Part shown: positions 17,844 through 26,610 of the stretch, in pieces | Layout of the letters: each line of letters starts with the position of its first letter | Numbering within the stretch: position 1 is the first letter of the stretch | The notes under the pieces: generated by a model | Told to the model about the DNA's origin: nothing | Databases searched by the model: none | Seen by the model: only the letters and a program-made list of their open reading frames with translations | Assembly (NCBI RefSeq): GCF_900104685.1 | Contig: NZ_LT629755.1 | Coordinates: forward strand, 930,001-994,000 | Direction of reading: 5' to 3' | DNA: 64,000 nt | Source: Agromyces flavus | Lineage (GTDB): Bacteria > Actinomycetota > Actinomycetes > Actinomycetales > Microbacteriaceae | Program-made: the position numbers and the translations under genes

Positions 17844-19855
17844 GAGGCGCCTCGAATCACTCGGAGGATGTGGACGGGCTGGGTGAACGCGTCCAGCCGG
17901 ACGTAGTTGTGCTCACCCCAGTCCCAGCGCTCGCCGGTGACGAGGTCCTCGACCGCGAACGGACGGTCGGCGGGCACGTCGATGGCCGCGAGGTCGAGGT
18001 GCACGGTGGTCTCGCGCACCGAGTGCGGATCGACGTTGGCCACGACGAGGATCGTGTCGTGGTCGTCGTCGGCGCGCCCGTCGATGAATCGGCCCTCCAA
18101 GTGCTTGGAGTACACCAGCACCGAGTCGTCGTCGCTGTAGTGGAAGCGGATGTTGCGCAGCTGCCCCAGCGCGGGGTGCTCGGCGCGGATGCGGTTGAGG
18201 ATGCCGAGGTAGAGCGCGAGCGACCGGCCCTCGGCCTCGGCTGCGGCGAAGTCGCGAGGCTTGTACTCGTACTTCTCGTTGTCGATGGCCTCTTCGGCGC
18301 CCGGGCGCGCGACCGACTCGAACAGCTCGAAGCCCGAGTACACACCCCAGAGCGGGGCGGCGGTCGCGGCGATCGTCGCCCGCACCGTGAAGGCCGCCGG
18401 GCCGCCGAACTGGAGGTACTCGGTCAGGATGTCGGGCGTGTTCACGAAGAGGTTGGGCCGCATGAAGTCGGCGGTCTCCTGCGACACGCTCGTCAGGAAC
18501 TCCTCGAGCTCGGCCTTGGTGTTCCGCCACGTGAAGTACGAGTACGACTGCTGGAAGCCGACCATCGCGAGGGCCTGCATCATGGCCGGGCGCGTGAACG
18601 CCTCGGCGAGGAACACGACGTCGGGGTCGGTCGCGTTGATGTCGCCGATGAGCCGCTCCCAGAACGCGAGCGGCTTGGTGTGCGGGTTGTCGACGCGGAA
18701 GATGCGCACGCCCTGCTTCATCCAGAGCCGCACGATCCTCGTCACCTCGGCGACGAGACCCTCGAAGTCGTCGTCGAAGTTCACGGGATAGATGTCCTGG
18801 TACTTCTTAGGCGGGTTCTCGGCGTAGGCGATCGTGCCGTCGGGCAGGGTCGTGAACCACTCGGGGTGCTCGGCGACCCACGGGTGGTCGGGGGAGGCCT
18901 GCAGCGCGAGGTCGAGCGCGATCTCGATGCCGAGCGCGGCGGCGCGACGCACGAAGGCGCGGAAGTCCGCCAGGCTGCCCAGGTCGGGGTGGACCGTGTC
19001 ATGACCGCCTGCGGCCGAACCGATCGCCCACGGCGAGCCCGGGTCGTGCGGCCCCGGGGTGAGCGTGTTGTTCGGTCCCTTGCGGAATGCGACGCCGATC
19101 GGATGGATCGGCGGCAGGTAGACGACATCGAAGCCCATCGCCGCCACGCCGTCGAGCCGCTTCTGCGCGGTCCGGAACGTCCCGGACTTCCAGGCGCCGT
19201 TCTTCTTGAGCTGCCGCGCCCCCTCGGAGCGGGGGAAGAACTCGTACCACGAGCCGACGCCCGCTCGACGGCGCTCGACGAGCAGCGCCTGCTCCTCGGA
19301 GTCGGTCGTGAACCGTGCGAGCGGTCGCGCGTCGAACTCGGCGAGCACGGGGTCGTGCAGCAGCGCGCGGCGAGCGGATGGCGCGGCCGCCGTGTCGCGA
19401 AGGGCCGTCGCGTAGGCCTTCAGCCGCTTGCGGACGGCGGCCGGACGCTCGGGCTGGGCCGCCGCGCGCTCGGCGAGGCGCGCGCCGATCTCGTACATGA
19501 GCTCGACGTCCACTCCCGCGTCGATCTTCACCTCGGCGTCGTGGATCCACGTGCCCACTTCGTCGCCGAAGCCCGTCACGTGCCACGTCCAGGTGCCGAT
19601 CCCGTCGAGCCGGACCCGCGCCTCCCAGCGATCGGTGCCCGCCGCGAGGGCCGTCATCCGGTGCCGCTGCACCGCTCCAGCGGGATCGGTGAGGACCAGC
19701 ATCGCGCCGACCAGGTCGTGCCCCTCGCGGAAGACCGTGGCGCGGAACGGGACCACCTCCCCGGCGAACGCCTTCGGATTCCAACGCGGATCTGGCAGGG
19801 CGGGCGTGAGCCGGGTCACGGGGATCCGGCCGGCACGAACGGGTCGGCTGGTCAC
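17840..19855 (-). CDS. glgE: Alpha-1,4-glucan:maltose-1-phosphate maltosyltransferase GlgE
   Basis: This GH13_3 enzyme has 671 residues from the GTG at 19855 and extends alpha-1,4-glucans using maltose-1-phosphate. Features are [41 protein letters not shown], the nucleophile Asp in [12 protein letters not shown] and the acid Glu in [11 protein letters not shown]. An in-frame extension upstream is ignored because a TACGGT -10 box lies within it, six bases from the GTG. The first gene of glgE-glgB. The TreS and maltokinase needed to make maltose-1-phosphate are not in this window. Confidence 0.95.
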
Positions 19856-19861
19856 GTTCCG

Positions 19862-19867
19862 ACCGTA
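19862..19867 (-). promoter_or_regulatory. -10 box of glgE (leaderless type)
   Basis: TACGGT on the minus strand ends six bases before the GTG at 19855. There is no Shine-Dalgarno. Confidence 0.55.
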
Positions 19868-19919
19868 GCGCGGATGCCGGGGGAACGGCAGGCCGGGTTG
19901 CGCAGCGTGCCGCCGGGAG

Positions 19920-21122
19920 CTAGTGCGCCGCCCGTCGTCGTCGGCGCGCTCGCGCGGCGAACGCATCGAGCGCGGCGAGGATCTCGTCGGCCTGCCAGAC
20001 GCGGTAGCGGGGGCCACTCGAGGCCCTGCTCAGCACGCCGGCCTCCTCGAGCCGGGTCAGGGCGCCCGCGGCGGCGACCTCGCTCACGTCGACGGCCGCA
20101 GCCACGGCCTGCACGTTGACGACGGGCTGCGTGAGCAGGAAGGCCGTCACGCGGTGCACCGACGAATGGGCGCGCGCCGTCACGACGGCGTTCCACCGTG
20201 CGGACGCCTCCCGGATGTCGGCGACCAGGGCACGACCGTTCTCGACCGCGGCGAACGACGCCTCCGAGAGGGCGTCGACGATCTCCTCGGCCCGGCCCGC
20301 CCGATAGGCGTCGAGCGCACCGAAGTACCCCTCGGTGTTATGGAGGAGCCCGGCCGAGACCGGCACCGCGACATTCTCCGTTACTCCGCCGGCACGCAGC
20401 ATCGACTGGATGAGCGCGCGCCCGGTCCGGCCGTTCCCATCGGGGAACGGGTGGATGGTCTCGAACTGCGCGTGCGCGAGCGCCGCGTGCGCGAGCACCG
20501 GCAGGTCGGTCCGCTGTACGAAGCGCATCATGTCGGCCATGAGCTGGGGGACGCGATCGTGGTGGGGCGGCACGAACTCGGCCGAGTGCGGCGAGATCGA
20601 TCCGCCGCCGATCCAGACCTGCTCGGAGCGCCAGCCGCCGACGACCCCAGGTGCCGTCTCCTCGAGGAGCGCGCGATGCATCATGATGATCGCGGCCTCG
20701 TCGAGGCGGTCGGCGAGGTCGATCGCCGCGTTCATCGCGTGGACGTTGGCCACCACGAGTCGCGCGTTGCCGGATCGCGCCTGCCCGAGCTCGGCGAGTG
20801 CGACCTGCTTCGCGCTCGCCGTGAGCCGTTCCACCTCGGAGCTCGAGGCGCTCTCAGTCCGCAGCAGGATGGCGGCGAACGGTGCCGTGATGTGTCCGAC
20901 CTCGCTGTCGAATCGCGTCAGCTCGCGGCTGGCGTCGTCGGCCGTCGCCAGGACCTCGGGTGACAGGATCGCCCGGCGATCGGCGATGAGCGGCGGGACG
21001 GACGCGCGATACGGGCCGCTCGCGGCGCGGAGCGCGCGGCGCGAGGCGATCTCGGCGCCCGTCCGCACCCACGCACGGGCCTCGTACTCGACGGGCGGCC
21101 ACTCGGCGACATCCGCTCGCAT
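19920..21122 (-). CDS. Fic family protein (predicted AMP-transferase) with C-terminal winged helix
   Basis: The product has 400 residues from the ATG at 21122. A Fic N-terminal domain is followed by the catalytic loop HPFPDGNGRTGRA (catalytic His near residue 224) and a C-terminal HTH region (VQAVAAAVDVSEVAAAGALTRLEEAGVLSR). Fic proteins usually transfer AMP to Ser/Thr/Tyr hydroxyls. The N-terminal helix reads ESASSSEVERL. The autoinhibitory glutamate of class II Fic proteins seems kept, but the usual following Gly/Asn is Arg. It sits between glgE and glgP with no obvious glycogen role. An inverted repeat covers its promoter. Confidence 0.85.
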   Translation of the reverse strand: MRADVAEWPPVEYEARAWVRTGAEIASRRALRAASGPYRASVPPLIADRRAILSPEVLATADDASRELTRFDSEVGHITAPFAAILLRTESASSSEVERLTASAKQVALAELGQARSGNARLVVANVHAMNAAIDLADRLDEAAIIMMHRALLEETAPGVVGGWRSEQVWIGGGSISPHSAEFVPPHHDRVPQLMADMMRFVQRTDLPVLAHAALAHAQFETIHPFPDGNGRTGRALIQSMLRAGGVTENVAVPVSAGLLHNTEGYFGALDAYRAGRAEEIVDALSEASFAAVENGRALVADIREASARWNAVVTARAHSSVHRVTAFLLTQPVVNVQAVAAAVDVSEVAAAGALTRLEEAGVLSRASSGPRYRVWQADEILAALDAFAARARRRRRAAH

Positions 21123-21129
21123 GTCCCTC

Positions 21130-21162
21130 ACCTTACCAAAGCTTGTGTCCAAAACCTTTGGT
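21130..21162 (-). promoter_or_regulatory. fic promoter with inverted repeat (possible operator)
   Basis: A minus-strand TAAGGT -10 box at 21130-21135 ends seven bases before the fic ATG. Directly upstream, ACCAAAG (21135-21141) and CTTTGGT (21156-21162) form a perfect 7-bp inverted repeat with a 14-base spacer. It covers the -10/-35 spacer. The winged helix of the Fic protein itself is one candidate for binding here. Confidence 0.45.
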
Positions 21163-21219
21163 TACGGATCCCGAGCGGAGCAGAGGCATCCGTTCACCTG
21201 CCGGACACACGACCCCGCT

Positions 21220-21225
21220 TAGGGT
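21220..21225 (+). promoter_or_regulatory. -10 box of glgP (leaderless type)
   Basis: TAGGGT ends seven bases before the GTG at 21233. Confidence 0.55.
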
Positions 21226-21232
21226 TGAACCC

Positions 21233-23797
21233 GTGAAGCCGATCCGCAAGTTCACCGTCCGGGCCGTGGTGCCGCCGCAGCTCAGCGCGCTCGAGGAGCT
21301 CGCCGCGAACCTCCGCTGGTCGTGGCACGAGCCGACCCGTCGGCTGTTCGAGCACATCGACCCGGTCGGATGGCGGCGCTCGGAGCGCGACCCCATCGCG
21401 TTCCTCGGCGACGTCGACCCGCGCCGCCTCGACGAACTCGCGAACGACGAGGGCTACCTCGGCTGGGCCGAGCGCGAGCGCGACGCGCTGCGCGCATATC
21501 TCGGGGAGCCGCGCTGGTACCAGTCCCTCGCCCTCGGGACGCCGAAGACGATCGCGTACTTCTCGCCCGAGTTCGGCATCACCGCCGCGCTGCCGCAGTA
21601 CTCGGGCGGACTCGGCATCCTCGCAGGCGACCACCTCAAGGCGGCATCCGACCTGGGCGTGCCGCTCGTCGCGGTGGGCCTGTTCTACAAGGCCGGCTAC
21701 TTCTCGCAGGCCATCGCGCCCGACGGCTGGCAGCAGGAGCGCTACCCGGCGCTCGACCCCGACGGGCTGCCGCTCTCGGTGCTGCGCCGGGCGGATGGCA
21801 CGCCGGTCCAGGTCACGCTCGCCGTCCCGGGCGACCGCAGCCTGCACGCGCGCGTCTGGCAGGCGGCCGTCGGCCGGGTGACGCTGCTGCTGCTCGACAC
21901 CGACATCCCGGCGAACGACGACGACCTGCGCCAGGTCACCGACCGGCTCTACGGCGGCGGCGGCGAGCACCGGCTGCAGCAGGAGCTGCTGCTCGGCATC
22001 GGCGGGGTCCGGGCGCTGCGCGCATGGTCCGAGCTCGTGGCGCGACCGCTCCCCGACGTGTTCCACATGAACGAGGGGCATGCGGGCTTCCTCGGCCTCG
22101 AGCGCATCTCGGCGTGCATCGGCGAGGGGCTCACGTTCGCCGAGGCCCTGCAGGTCGTCCGGGCCGGCACGGTGTTCACGACGCACACGCCCGTGCCCGC
22201 GGGCATCGATCGATTCGATCGCGCGCTCGTGGCGCAGTACCTGGAATCGGGCCTGCTGCCCGGCGTCGATCCCGCCGATGCGCTGCCGCTCGGCCTGGAG
22301 CCCGGGGTGCATCCCGACGAGAGCGCGTTCAACATGGCCATGATGGGCCTGCGGCTCGCGCAGCACGCGAACGGCGTCTCCAAACTGCACGGCGAGGTCA
22401 GCCGATCCATGTTCGCCAGCCTCTGGCCCGGCTTCGACGCCGACGAGGTGCCGATCACCTCCATCACCAACGGCGTCCACGCGCCGACATGGACCGACCC
22501 CGCCCTGCTCGAGCTCGCCGAGGAGCGCCTCGGCACGGGCGACACCGAGCACGCCGACTGGCTGAGCCCCGCCGTGAGCGACGCCGAGCTGTGGAGCGTC
22601 AAGCGCGGCATGCGGCTCCAGCTCGTCGAGGACGCCCGCCGTCGCCTGGCAGCCGCGTGGGCCGACCAGCACGCCGGCGCCGTCGCGCCCGACTGGGTGC
22701 GACGTGTGCTCGATCCCGACGTGCTCACGATCGGGTTCGCGCGGCGCGTGCCGACCTACAAGCGGCTCACCCTCATGCTGCAGGATCCCGAGCGCCTCGC
22801 CGCGATCCTCACCAACCCCGACCGTCCGGTGCAGTTCGTGATCGCGGGCAAGGCGCACCCGGCCGACGAGGAGGGCAAGCGCCTCATCCAGCGCCTCGTG
22901 CAGTTCGCGCAGCGGCCCGAGCTCCGCGAACGCATCGTGTTCCTGCCCGACTACGACATGGGCATGGCCGAGACGCTCTACCCGGGCTGCGACGTGTGGA
23001 TGAACAACCCGCTCCGCCCGCTCGAGGCGTGCGGCACGTCGGGCATGAAGGCCGCGATGAACGGGGCGCTCAACCTCTCGATCCTCGACGGATGGTGGGC
23101 CGAGTACGCCGCCGACGACCACGGCTGGGTCATCCCGACGGCGGATGCCGCGCCCGATGCGTCCGAGCGCGACCGTATCGAGGCATCCGCCCTGTACGAC
23201 CTCATCGAGCACCGCATCACGCGACTGTTCTACGACCGCGACCACGACGGCGTGCCGACCGAGTGGATGACGCGCGTGCGCCGAACGCTCACGCACCTCG
23301 CGCCCGAGCTCGGAGCCGACCGGATGGTGCGCGAGTACGTCGAGCGCCTGTACCGGCCCGCGGCCGAACACGCCGAGCTCGTCGCCGCGAACGGCGCAAA
23401 GCGGGCTCGCGAGCTCGCGGAATGGGTCGCGGGCGTGCGGGCCGCGTGGGAGGGCGTGCAGGTCTCGCACGTCGAGTCGGGCGGGCTCGACTCGACGCCG
23501 CACGTGGGCGACCAGCTGCACCTGCGCGCCCACGTCGCGCTCGGCTGGCTGAGCCCCGACGACGTGTCCGTCGAGGTGGTCTTCGGCCATTCGCACGGCG
23601 ACGACCGCATCGACGACGCCCGAGTGGCCGTGCTCGATCCCGACGGCGAGTCGACGACGGATGCCGCGACCCGCGTCTACGTCGGCACGATCACGCTCGA
23701 CCGCGCCGGGGCGTTCGGGTACACGGTGCGCGTCGTGCCGCGCCATCCGATGCTGCTCACGACCGCCGAACTCGGCCTCGTCGCCGCCGCCTCCTGA
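21233..23797 (+). CDS. glgP: Alpha-glucan phosphorylase (GT35, short actinobacterial type)
   Basis: The product has 854 residues from the GTG after a TAGGGT box. It begins with the N-terminal domain typical of the alpha-glucan phosphorylase subfamily (LEELAANLRWSWHEPTRRLF). Then come FSPEFGITAALPQYSGGLGILAGDHLKAA, FHMNEGHAGFLGLERI and GFARRVPTYKRLTL, with the PLP lysine in ACGTSGMKAAMNGALN. The enzyme phosphorolyses alpha-1,4-glucan to glucose-1-phosphate. In the GlgE pathway context it may also recycle linear maltooligosaccharides. The C-terminal 120 residues are beta-rich. Followed by a very large hairpin. Confidence 0.93.
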   Translation: MKPIRKFTVRAVVPPQLSALEELAANLRWSWHEPTRRLFEHIDPVGWRRSERDPIAFLGDVDPRRLDELANDEGYLGWAERERDALRAYLGEPRWYQSLALGTPKTIAYFSPEFGITAALPQYSGGLGILAGDHLKAASDLGVPLVAVGLFYKAGYFSQAIAPDGWQQERYPALDPDGLPLSVLRRADGTPVQVTLAVPGDRSLHARVWQAAVGRVTLLLLDTDIPANDDDLRQVTDRLYGGGGEHRLQQELLLGIGGVRALRAWSELVARPLPDVFHMNEGHAGFLGLERISACIGEGLTFAEALQVVRAGTVFTTHTPVPAGIDRFDRALVAQYLESGLLPGVDPADALPLGLEPGVHPDESAFNMAMMGLRLAQHANGVSKLHGEVSRSMFASLWPGFDADEVPITSITNGVHAPTWTDPALLELAEERLGTGDTEHADWLSPAVSDAELWSVKRGMRLQLVEDARRRLAAAWADQHAGAVAPDWVRRVLDPDVLTIGFARRVPTYKRLTLMLQDPERLAAILTNPDRPVQFVIAGKAHPADEEGKRLIQRLVQFAQRPELRERIVFLPDYDMGMAETLYPGCDVWMNNPLRPLEACGTSGMKAAMNGALNLSILDGWWAEYAADDHGWVIPTADAAPDASERDRIEASALYDLIEHRITRLFYDRDHDGVPTEWMTRVRRTLTHLAPELGADRMVREYVERLYRPAAEHAELVAANGAKRARELAEWVAGVRAAWEGVQVSHVESGGLDSTPHVGDQLHLRAHVALGWLSPDDVSVEVVFGHSHGDDRIDDARVAVLDPDGESTTDAATRVYVGTITLDRAGAFGYTVRVVPRHPMLLTTAELGLVAAAS

Positions 23798-23800
23798 CCC

Positions 23801-23888
23801 ACACGCTGTTTCAGGAAGACGGAGGCTGATCAGGACCGCATCTGCGAGATGGTCCTGAGAAGCCTCCGTGTTCCTGAAACGGACGTGT
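23801..23888. terminator. 88-base imperfect hairpin between convergent glgP and ybaK
   Basis: The arms GTTTCAGGAA/TTCCTGAAAC (10 bp), ACGGAGGCT/AGCCTCCGT (9 bp), CAGGACC/GGTCCTG (7 bp) and ATCT/AGAT stack with small internal loops around a GCG loop. An outer ACACG/CGTGT pair extends it. It can fold identically from either strand, which suits a bidirectional terminator or an mRNA 3'-end protector. There is no T-run. Confidence 0.6.
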
Positions 23889-23897
23889 CCGCCGAAC

Positions 23898-24395
23898 TCA
23901 GCGCGGGCGGGCGATCGGGGCGTAGCGGCCGGCGGTGATCGCGAGGAGGTCGTCGGGCGTCAGTTCCAGGTCGAGGCCGCGGCGTCCACCCGAGACGAAC
24001 ACCGTCTCGCAGAGGATGGCGCTCTCGTCGAGCACGGTCGGCAGCGGCGTCTTCTGCCCGATCGGACTGATGCCGCCGACGACGTAGCCGGTCTTGCGCT
24101 CCGCGAGCGCGGGGTCGGTCATCTCGGCGCGCTTGCCGCCGAGCGCCGCCGCGAGCGCCTTCAGGTCGAGCTGGTCCGCGACCGGCACGATGCCGACCGC
24201 GAGCCCGCCGTCGACGGTCGCGAGCAGGGTCTTGAACACGCGTGCCGGCTCGATCCCGAGCTTCTCCGCGGCCTCGAGTCCGTAGGCCGCGGCGCGCGGG
24301 TCGTGCTCGTAGGGGTGCGCCGTGAAGGCGATGCCGGCGCGCGTCAGCGCGACCGTCGCGGGCGTTCCGACCGAGGCATCCGCCCTCCTGGCCAT
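23898..24395 (-). CDS. ybaK: YbaK/EbsC-family aminoacyl-tRNA deacylase (Cys-tRNA(Pro) deacylase type)
   Basis: The product has 165 residues from the ATG at 24395. Motifs of the YbaK editing fold are present: LTRAGIAFTAHPYEHDP, VFKTLLATVDGGLAVGIVPV (conserved Lys), KRAEMTDPALAERKTGYVVGGISPIGQK and the final LTPDDLLAI. Such enzymes hydrolyse mischarged Cys-tRNA(Pro), protecting proline decoding. The start overlaps the glgX stop by one base (TGATG), so it is translated from the glgX transcript although the two functions appear unrelated. Confidence 0.88.
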   Translation of the reverse strand: MARRADASVGTPATVALTRAGIAFTAHPYEHDPRAAAYGLEAAEKLGIEPARVFKTLLATVDGGLAVGIVPVADQLDLKALAAALGGKRAEMTDPALAERKTGYVVGGISPIGQKTPLPTVLDESAILCETVFVSGGRRGLDLELTPDDLLAITAGRYAPIARPR

Positions 24396-26560
24396 CACTG
24401 CGCCCTCGCGCGCTCGTCGGGCGCGGTCGCATCGTCGGCATCCGGCAGTACGTCGACGTCGATGCTCGCGGCTGCCGTATCGACCGGCCCGGGGGAGGGC
24501 TCGCCGTGCGCGCGGAACAGCCGCATCGACTGCGGCGCCACCGGCATCCGATCGCCCGGCTCGAATCTCGTGCCGAGGTCGCCGTCGGGCTCCTCGCGCG
24601 CGGAGTCCCACAGCAGCTCGTAGTCCTCGACGCCGGGGTGGTCGGGAAGGAGCACCGCGGCCTCGGTCTCCGAGGCGTGCACGACGAGCAGGATCCGGTT
24701 GTACTCCTCGAACTCGGGCGTCGAGGCCGCCATGAACTGCAGCGTGCGCTGCGAGGCGTCGTTCCAGTGGTCGATGGTCATGGTCGCGCCGTCGGCGTTG
24801 TACCAGTCCATCTGCGACGCGCTCGGCACGGTCTCGCCGAAGCGGCCGTAGCGGACCGGCCGCAATGCCGGGTTCTCGCGGCGCAGGCGCAGCAGGTGCC
24901 GCGCGGTCGCCTCGAGTGCGGTGTCGCGATCGCCGCCGTCCCACGCGAGCCAGGTCAGCTCGGAGTCGTGGCAGTACGCGTTGTTGTTGCCGCGCTGGCT
25001 GCGACCGTACTCGTCGCCGGCGGTGAGCATCGGCACGCCGGCCGACAGCAGCAGCGTGCCGAGCAGGTTCCGGATGCTGCGCCGGCGCGCCGCGGCGATG
25101 GTCCCGTCATCCGTCGGCCCCTCGACGCCGTGGTTGAAGGAGTTGTTGTGGTCGGCGCCGTCCCGGTTGTGCTCGCCGTTGCCGAGGTTGTGCTTGACGT
25201 CGTAGGCCGTGAGGTCGGCGAGCGTGAACCCGTCGTGCGCGGTGATGAAGTTGAGGCTCGCGAGCGGCCCGCGCTCGTGGGCGAACGTGTTGGACGATCC
25301 GGCGAGTCGCGTGGCGAAGCGGCCGATGCCGCTGCCCGCCTCGCCCGCGCGCTCGCGACGCAGGTCGCCGAGCCAGAAGTCGCGCATGCGGTCGCGGTAG
25401 CGGTCGTTCCACTCGCTGAAGCCCGCCGCGAAGTTGCCCGTCTGCCAGCCGAACGGGCCGACGTCCCACGGCTCGGCGATGAGCTTCGAGGCGCCGATGA
25501 CGGGATCGGCGAGCATGCCCTGCAGGAGCGGATGGTCGGGGGAGTACGCGCCGAGCTCGTCGCGTCCGAGCGTCGCCGCGAGGTCGAGGCGGAATCCGTC
25601 GACCTGGAGTTCCTCGGCCCAGTACCGCATCGAGTCGAGCACGAGTCGAACCGGCGCGTCGTGGCCGAAGTCGAGGGTGTTGCCGCAGCCGGTGGTGTCG
25701 ACGTAGCGGCCGTGCACGTCGTGCCGGTAGTACGCCGCATTGTCGATGCCGCGGAAGCTGTACGTCGGACCCTGCCGACCCTCCTCGGCGGTGTGGTTGT
25801 ACACCACGTCGAGCACGACCTCGAGGCCCGCTTCGTGCAGCCGCTTGACCATGCCCGCGAACTCGCGCCGCACCGCGGCGGGACCGCCCGCCTGCGCCGC
25901 GGCGCTCGCGTACGGGGTGTGCGGCGCGAAGAATCCGAGCGTGTTGTATCCCCAGTAGTTGACCTGCCCCTGCCGGACGAGCCGCTGCTCGGGGACGAAC
26001 GCCTGCACCGGGAGCAGTTCGATCGTGGTGACGCCGAGCCCGGTCAGGTACTCGAGCGACGCGTCATGCGCGAGGCCCGCGTAGGTGCCGCGGAGCGCCT
26101 CGGGGATCCGAGGATTGAGTCGGCTGAATCCTCGGACGTGGGCCTCGTAGACGACCGTGTGGTCGAGTGCCACGCGCGGCTTCGCCGCACCGGCCCAATC
26201 GAACCCCTCGCTGGCGAGCGAATCGAGCACGACGCCGCGCCAGGAGCCGTCGCCCGCCACCTGCAGACCGCGCGCCCACGGATCGAGGAGCGTGTGGACG
26301 GGATTGAAGGCATGCTCGACGCCCGCCGGACCGTCCACCCTGAGCCCGTACCGTGCGCCGGTGACCAGTGCCGCCGACGCCGCCTCCCACACCCCGTCTG
26401 CACCCCGCACGAGCGGCACTCGGGCCGCGGCCCAATCGAGGTCCTCGGGATCGAAGACGACCAGCTCCACGGACGTCGCGTGCTCGGACCACACCCGGAC
26501 GGTGCCTCCGTCCGGTCCGGTGCGCACCCCGAGGTCGCGGAGCGGATCGGCCGAAGACAT
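24395..26560 (-). CDS. glgX: Glycogen debranching enzyme GlgX
   Basis: The 721-residue GH13_11 isoamylase-type enzyme hydrolyses alpha-1,6 branches. An N-terminal CBM48 region (GTVRVWSEHATSVELVVFDPED) leads to the barrel. That barrel has IELLPVQAFVPEQRLV, LDVVYNHTAEEGRQGPTYSFRG, the nucleophile block GFRLDLAATLGRDE, SKLIAEPWDVGPFGWQTGNF and NFITAHDGFTLADL. With glgP it forms the glycogen breakdown arm, while glgE-glgB is the synthesis arm. The ATG follows a TACTGT -10 box that is itself part of a 17-bp palindrome. Confidence 0.94.
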   Translation of the reverse strand: MSSADPLRDLGVRTGPDGGTVRVWSEHATSVELVVFDPEDLDWAAARVPLVRGADGVWEAASAALVTGARYGLRVDGPAGVEHAFNPVHTLLDPWARGLQVAGDGSWRGVVLDSLASEGFDWAGAAKPRVALDHTVVYEAHVRGFSRLNPRIPEALRGTYAGLAHDASLEYLTGLGVTTIELLPVQAFVPEQRLVRQGQVNYWGYNTLGFFAPHTPYASAAAQAGGPAAVRREFAGMVKRLHEAGLEVVLDVVYNHTAEEGRQGPTYSFRGIDNAAYYRHDVHGRYVDTTGCGNTLDFGHDAPVRLVLDSMRYWAEELQVDGFRLDLAATLGRDELGAYSPDHPLLQGMLADPVIGASKLIAEPWDVGPFGWQTGNFAAGFSEWNDRYRDRMRDFWLGDLRRERAGEAGSGIGRFATRLAGSSNTFAHERGPLASLNFITAHDGFTLADLTAYDVKHNLGNGEHNRDGADHNNSFNHGVEGPTDDGTIAAARRRSIRNLLGTLLLSAGVPMLTAGDEYGRSQRGNNNAYCHDSELTWLAWDGGDRDTALEATARHLLRLRRENPALRPVRYGRFGETVPSASQMDWYNADGATMTIDHWNDASQRTLQFMAASTPEFEEYNRILLVVHASETEAAVLLPDHPGVEDYELLWDSAREEPDGDLGTRFEPGDRMPVAPQSMRLFRAHGEPSPGPVDTAAASIDVDVLPDADDATAPDERARAQ

Positions 26561-26561
26561 G

Positions 26562-26578
26562 CGAACTACAGTAGTTCG
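26562..26578 (-). promoter_or_regulatory. 17-bp palindrome containing the glgX -10 box
   Basis: CGAACTAC and GTAGTTCG flank a single central base. The minus-strand TACTGT (26568-26573) inside it ends seven bases before the glgX ATG. It is either an operator overlapping the promoter or a fortuitously symmetric -10 region. Confidence 0.5.
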
Positions 26579-26580
26579 AA

Positions 26581-26594
26581 GGGAACCGGTTCCC
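26581..26594. promoter_or_regulatory. 14-bp perfect palindrome, LacI-type operator candidate
   Basis: GGGAACCGGTTCCC is a perfect palindrome whose centre AACCGGTT fits the AANCGNTT core typical of LacI-family operators. It lies between glgX and the cysteine desulfurase gene, in the -20 to -35 region of glgX. The divergent gene's AGGAGGT follows at once, so repression could touch both genes. Confidence 0.5.
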
Positions 26595-26610
26595 GATCAG
26601 GAGGTGCGCG

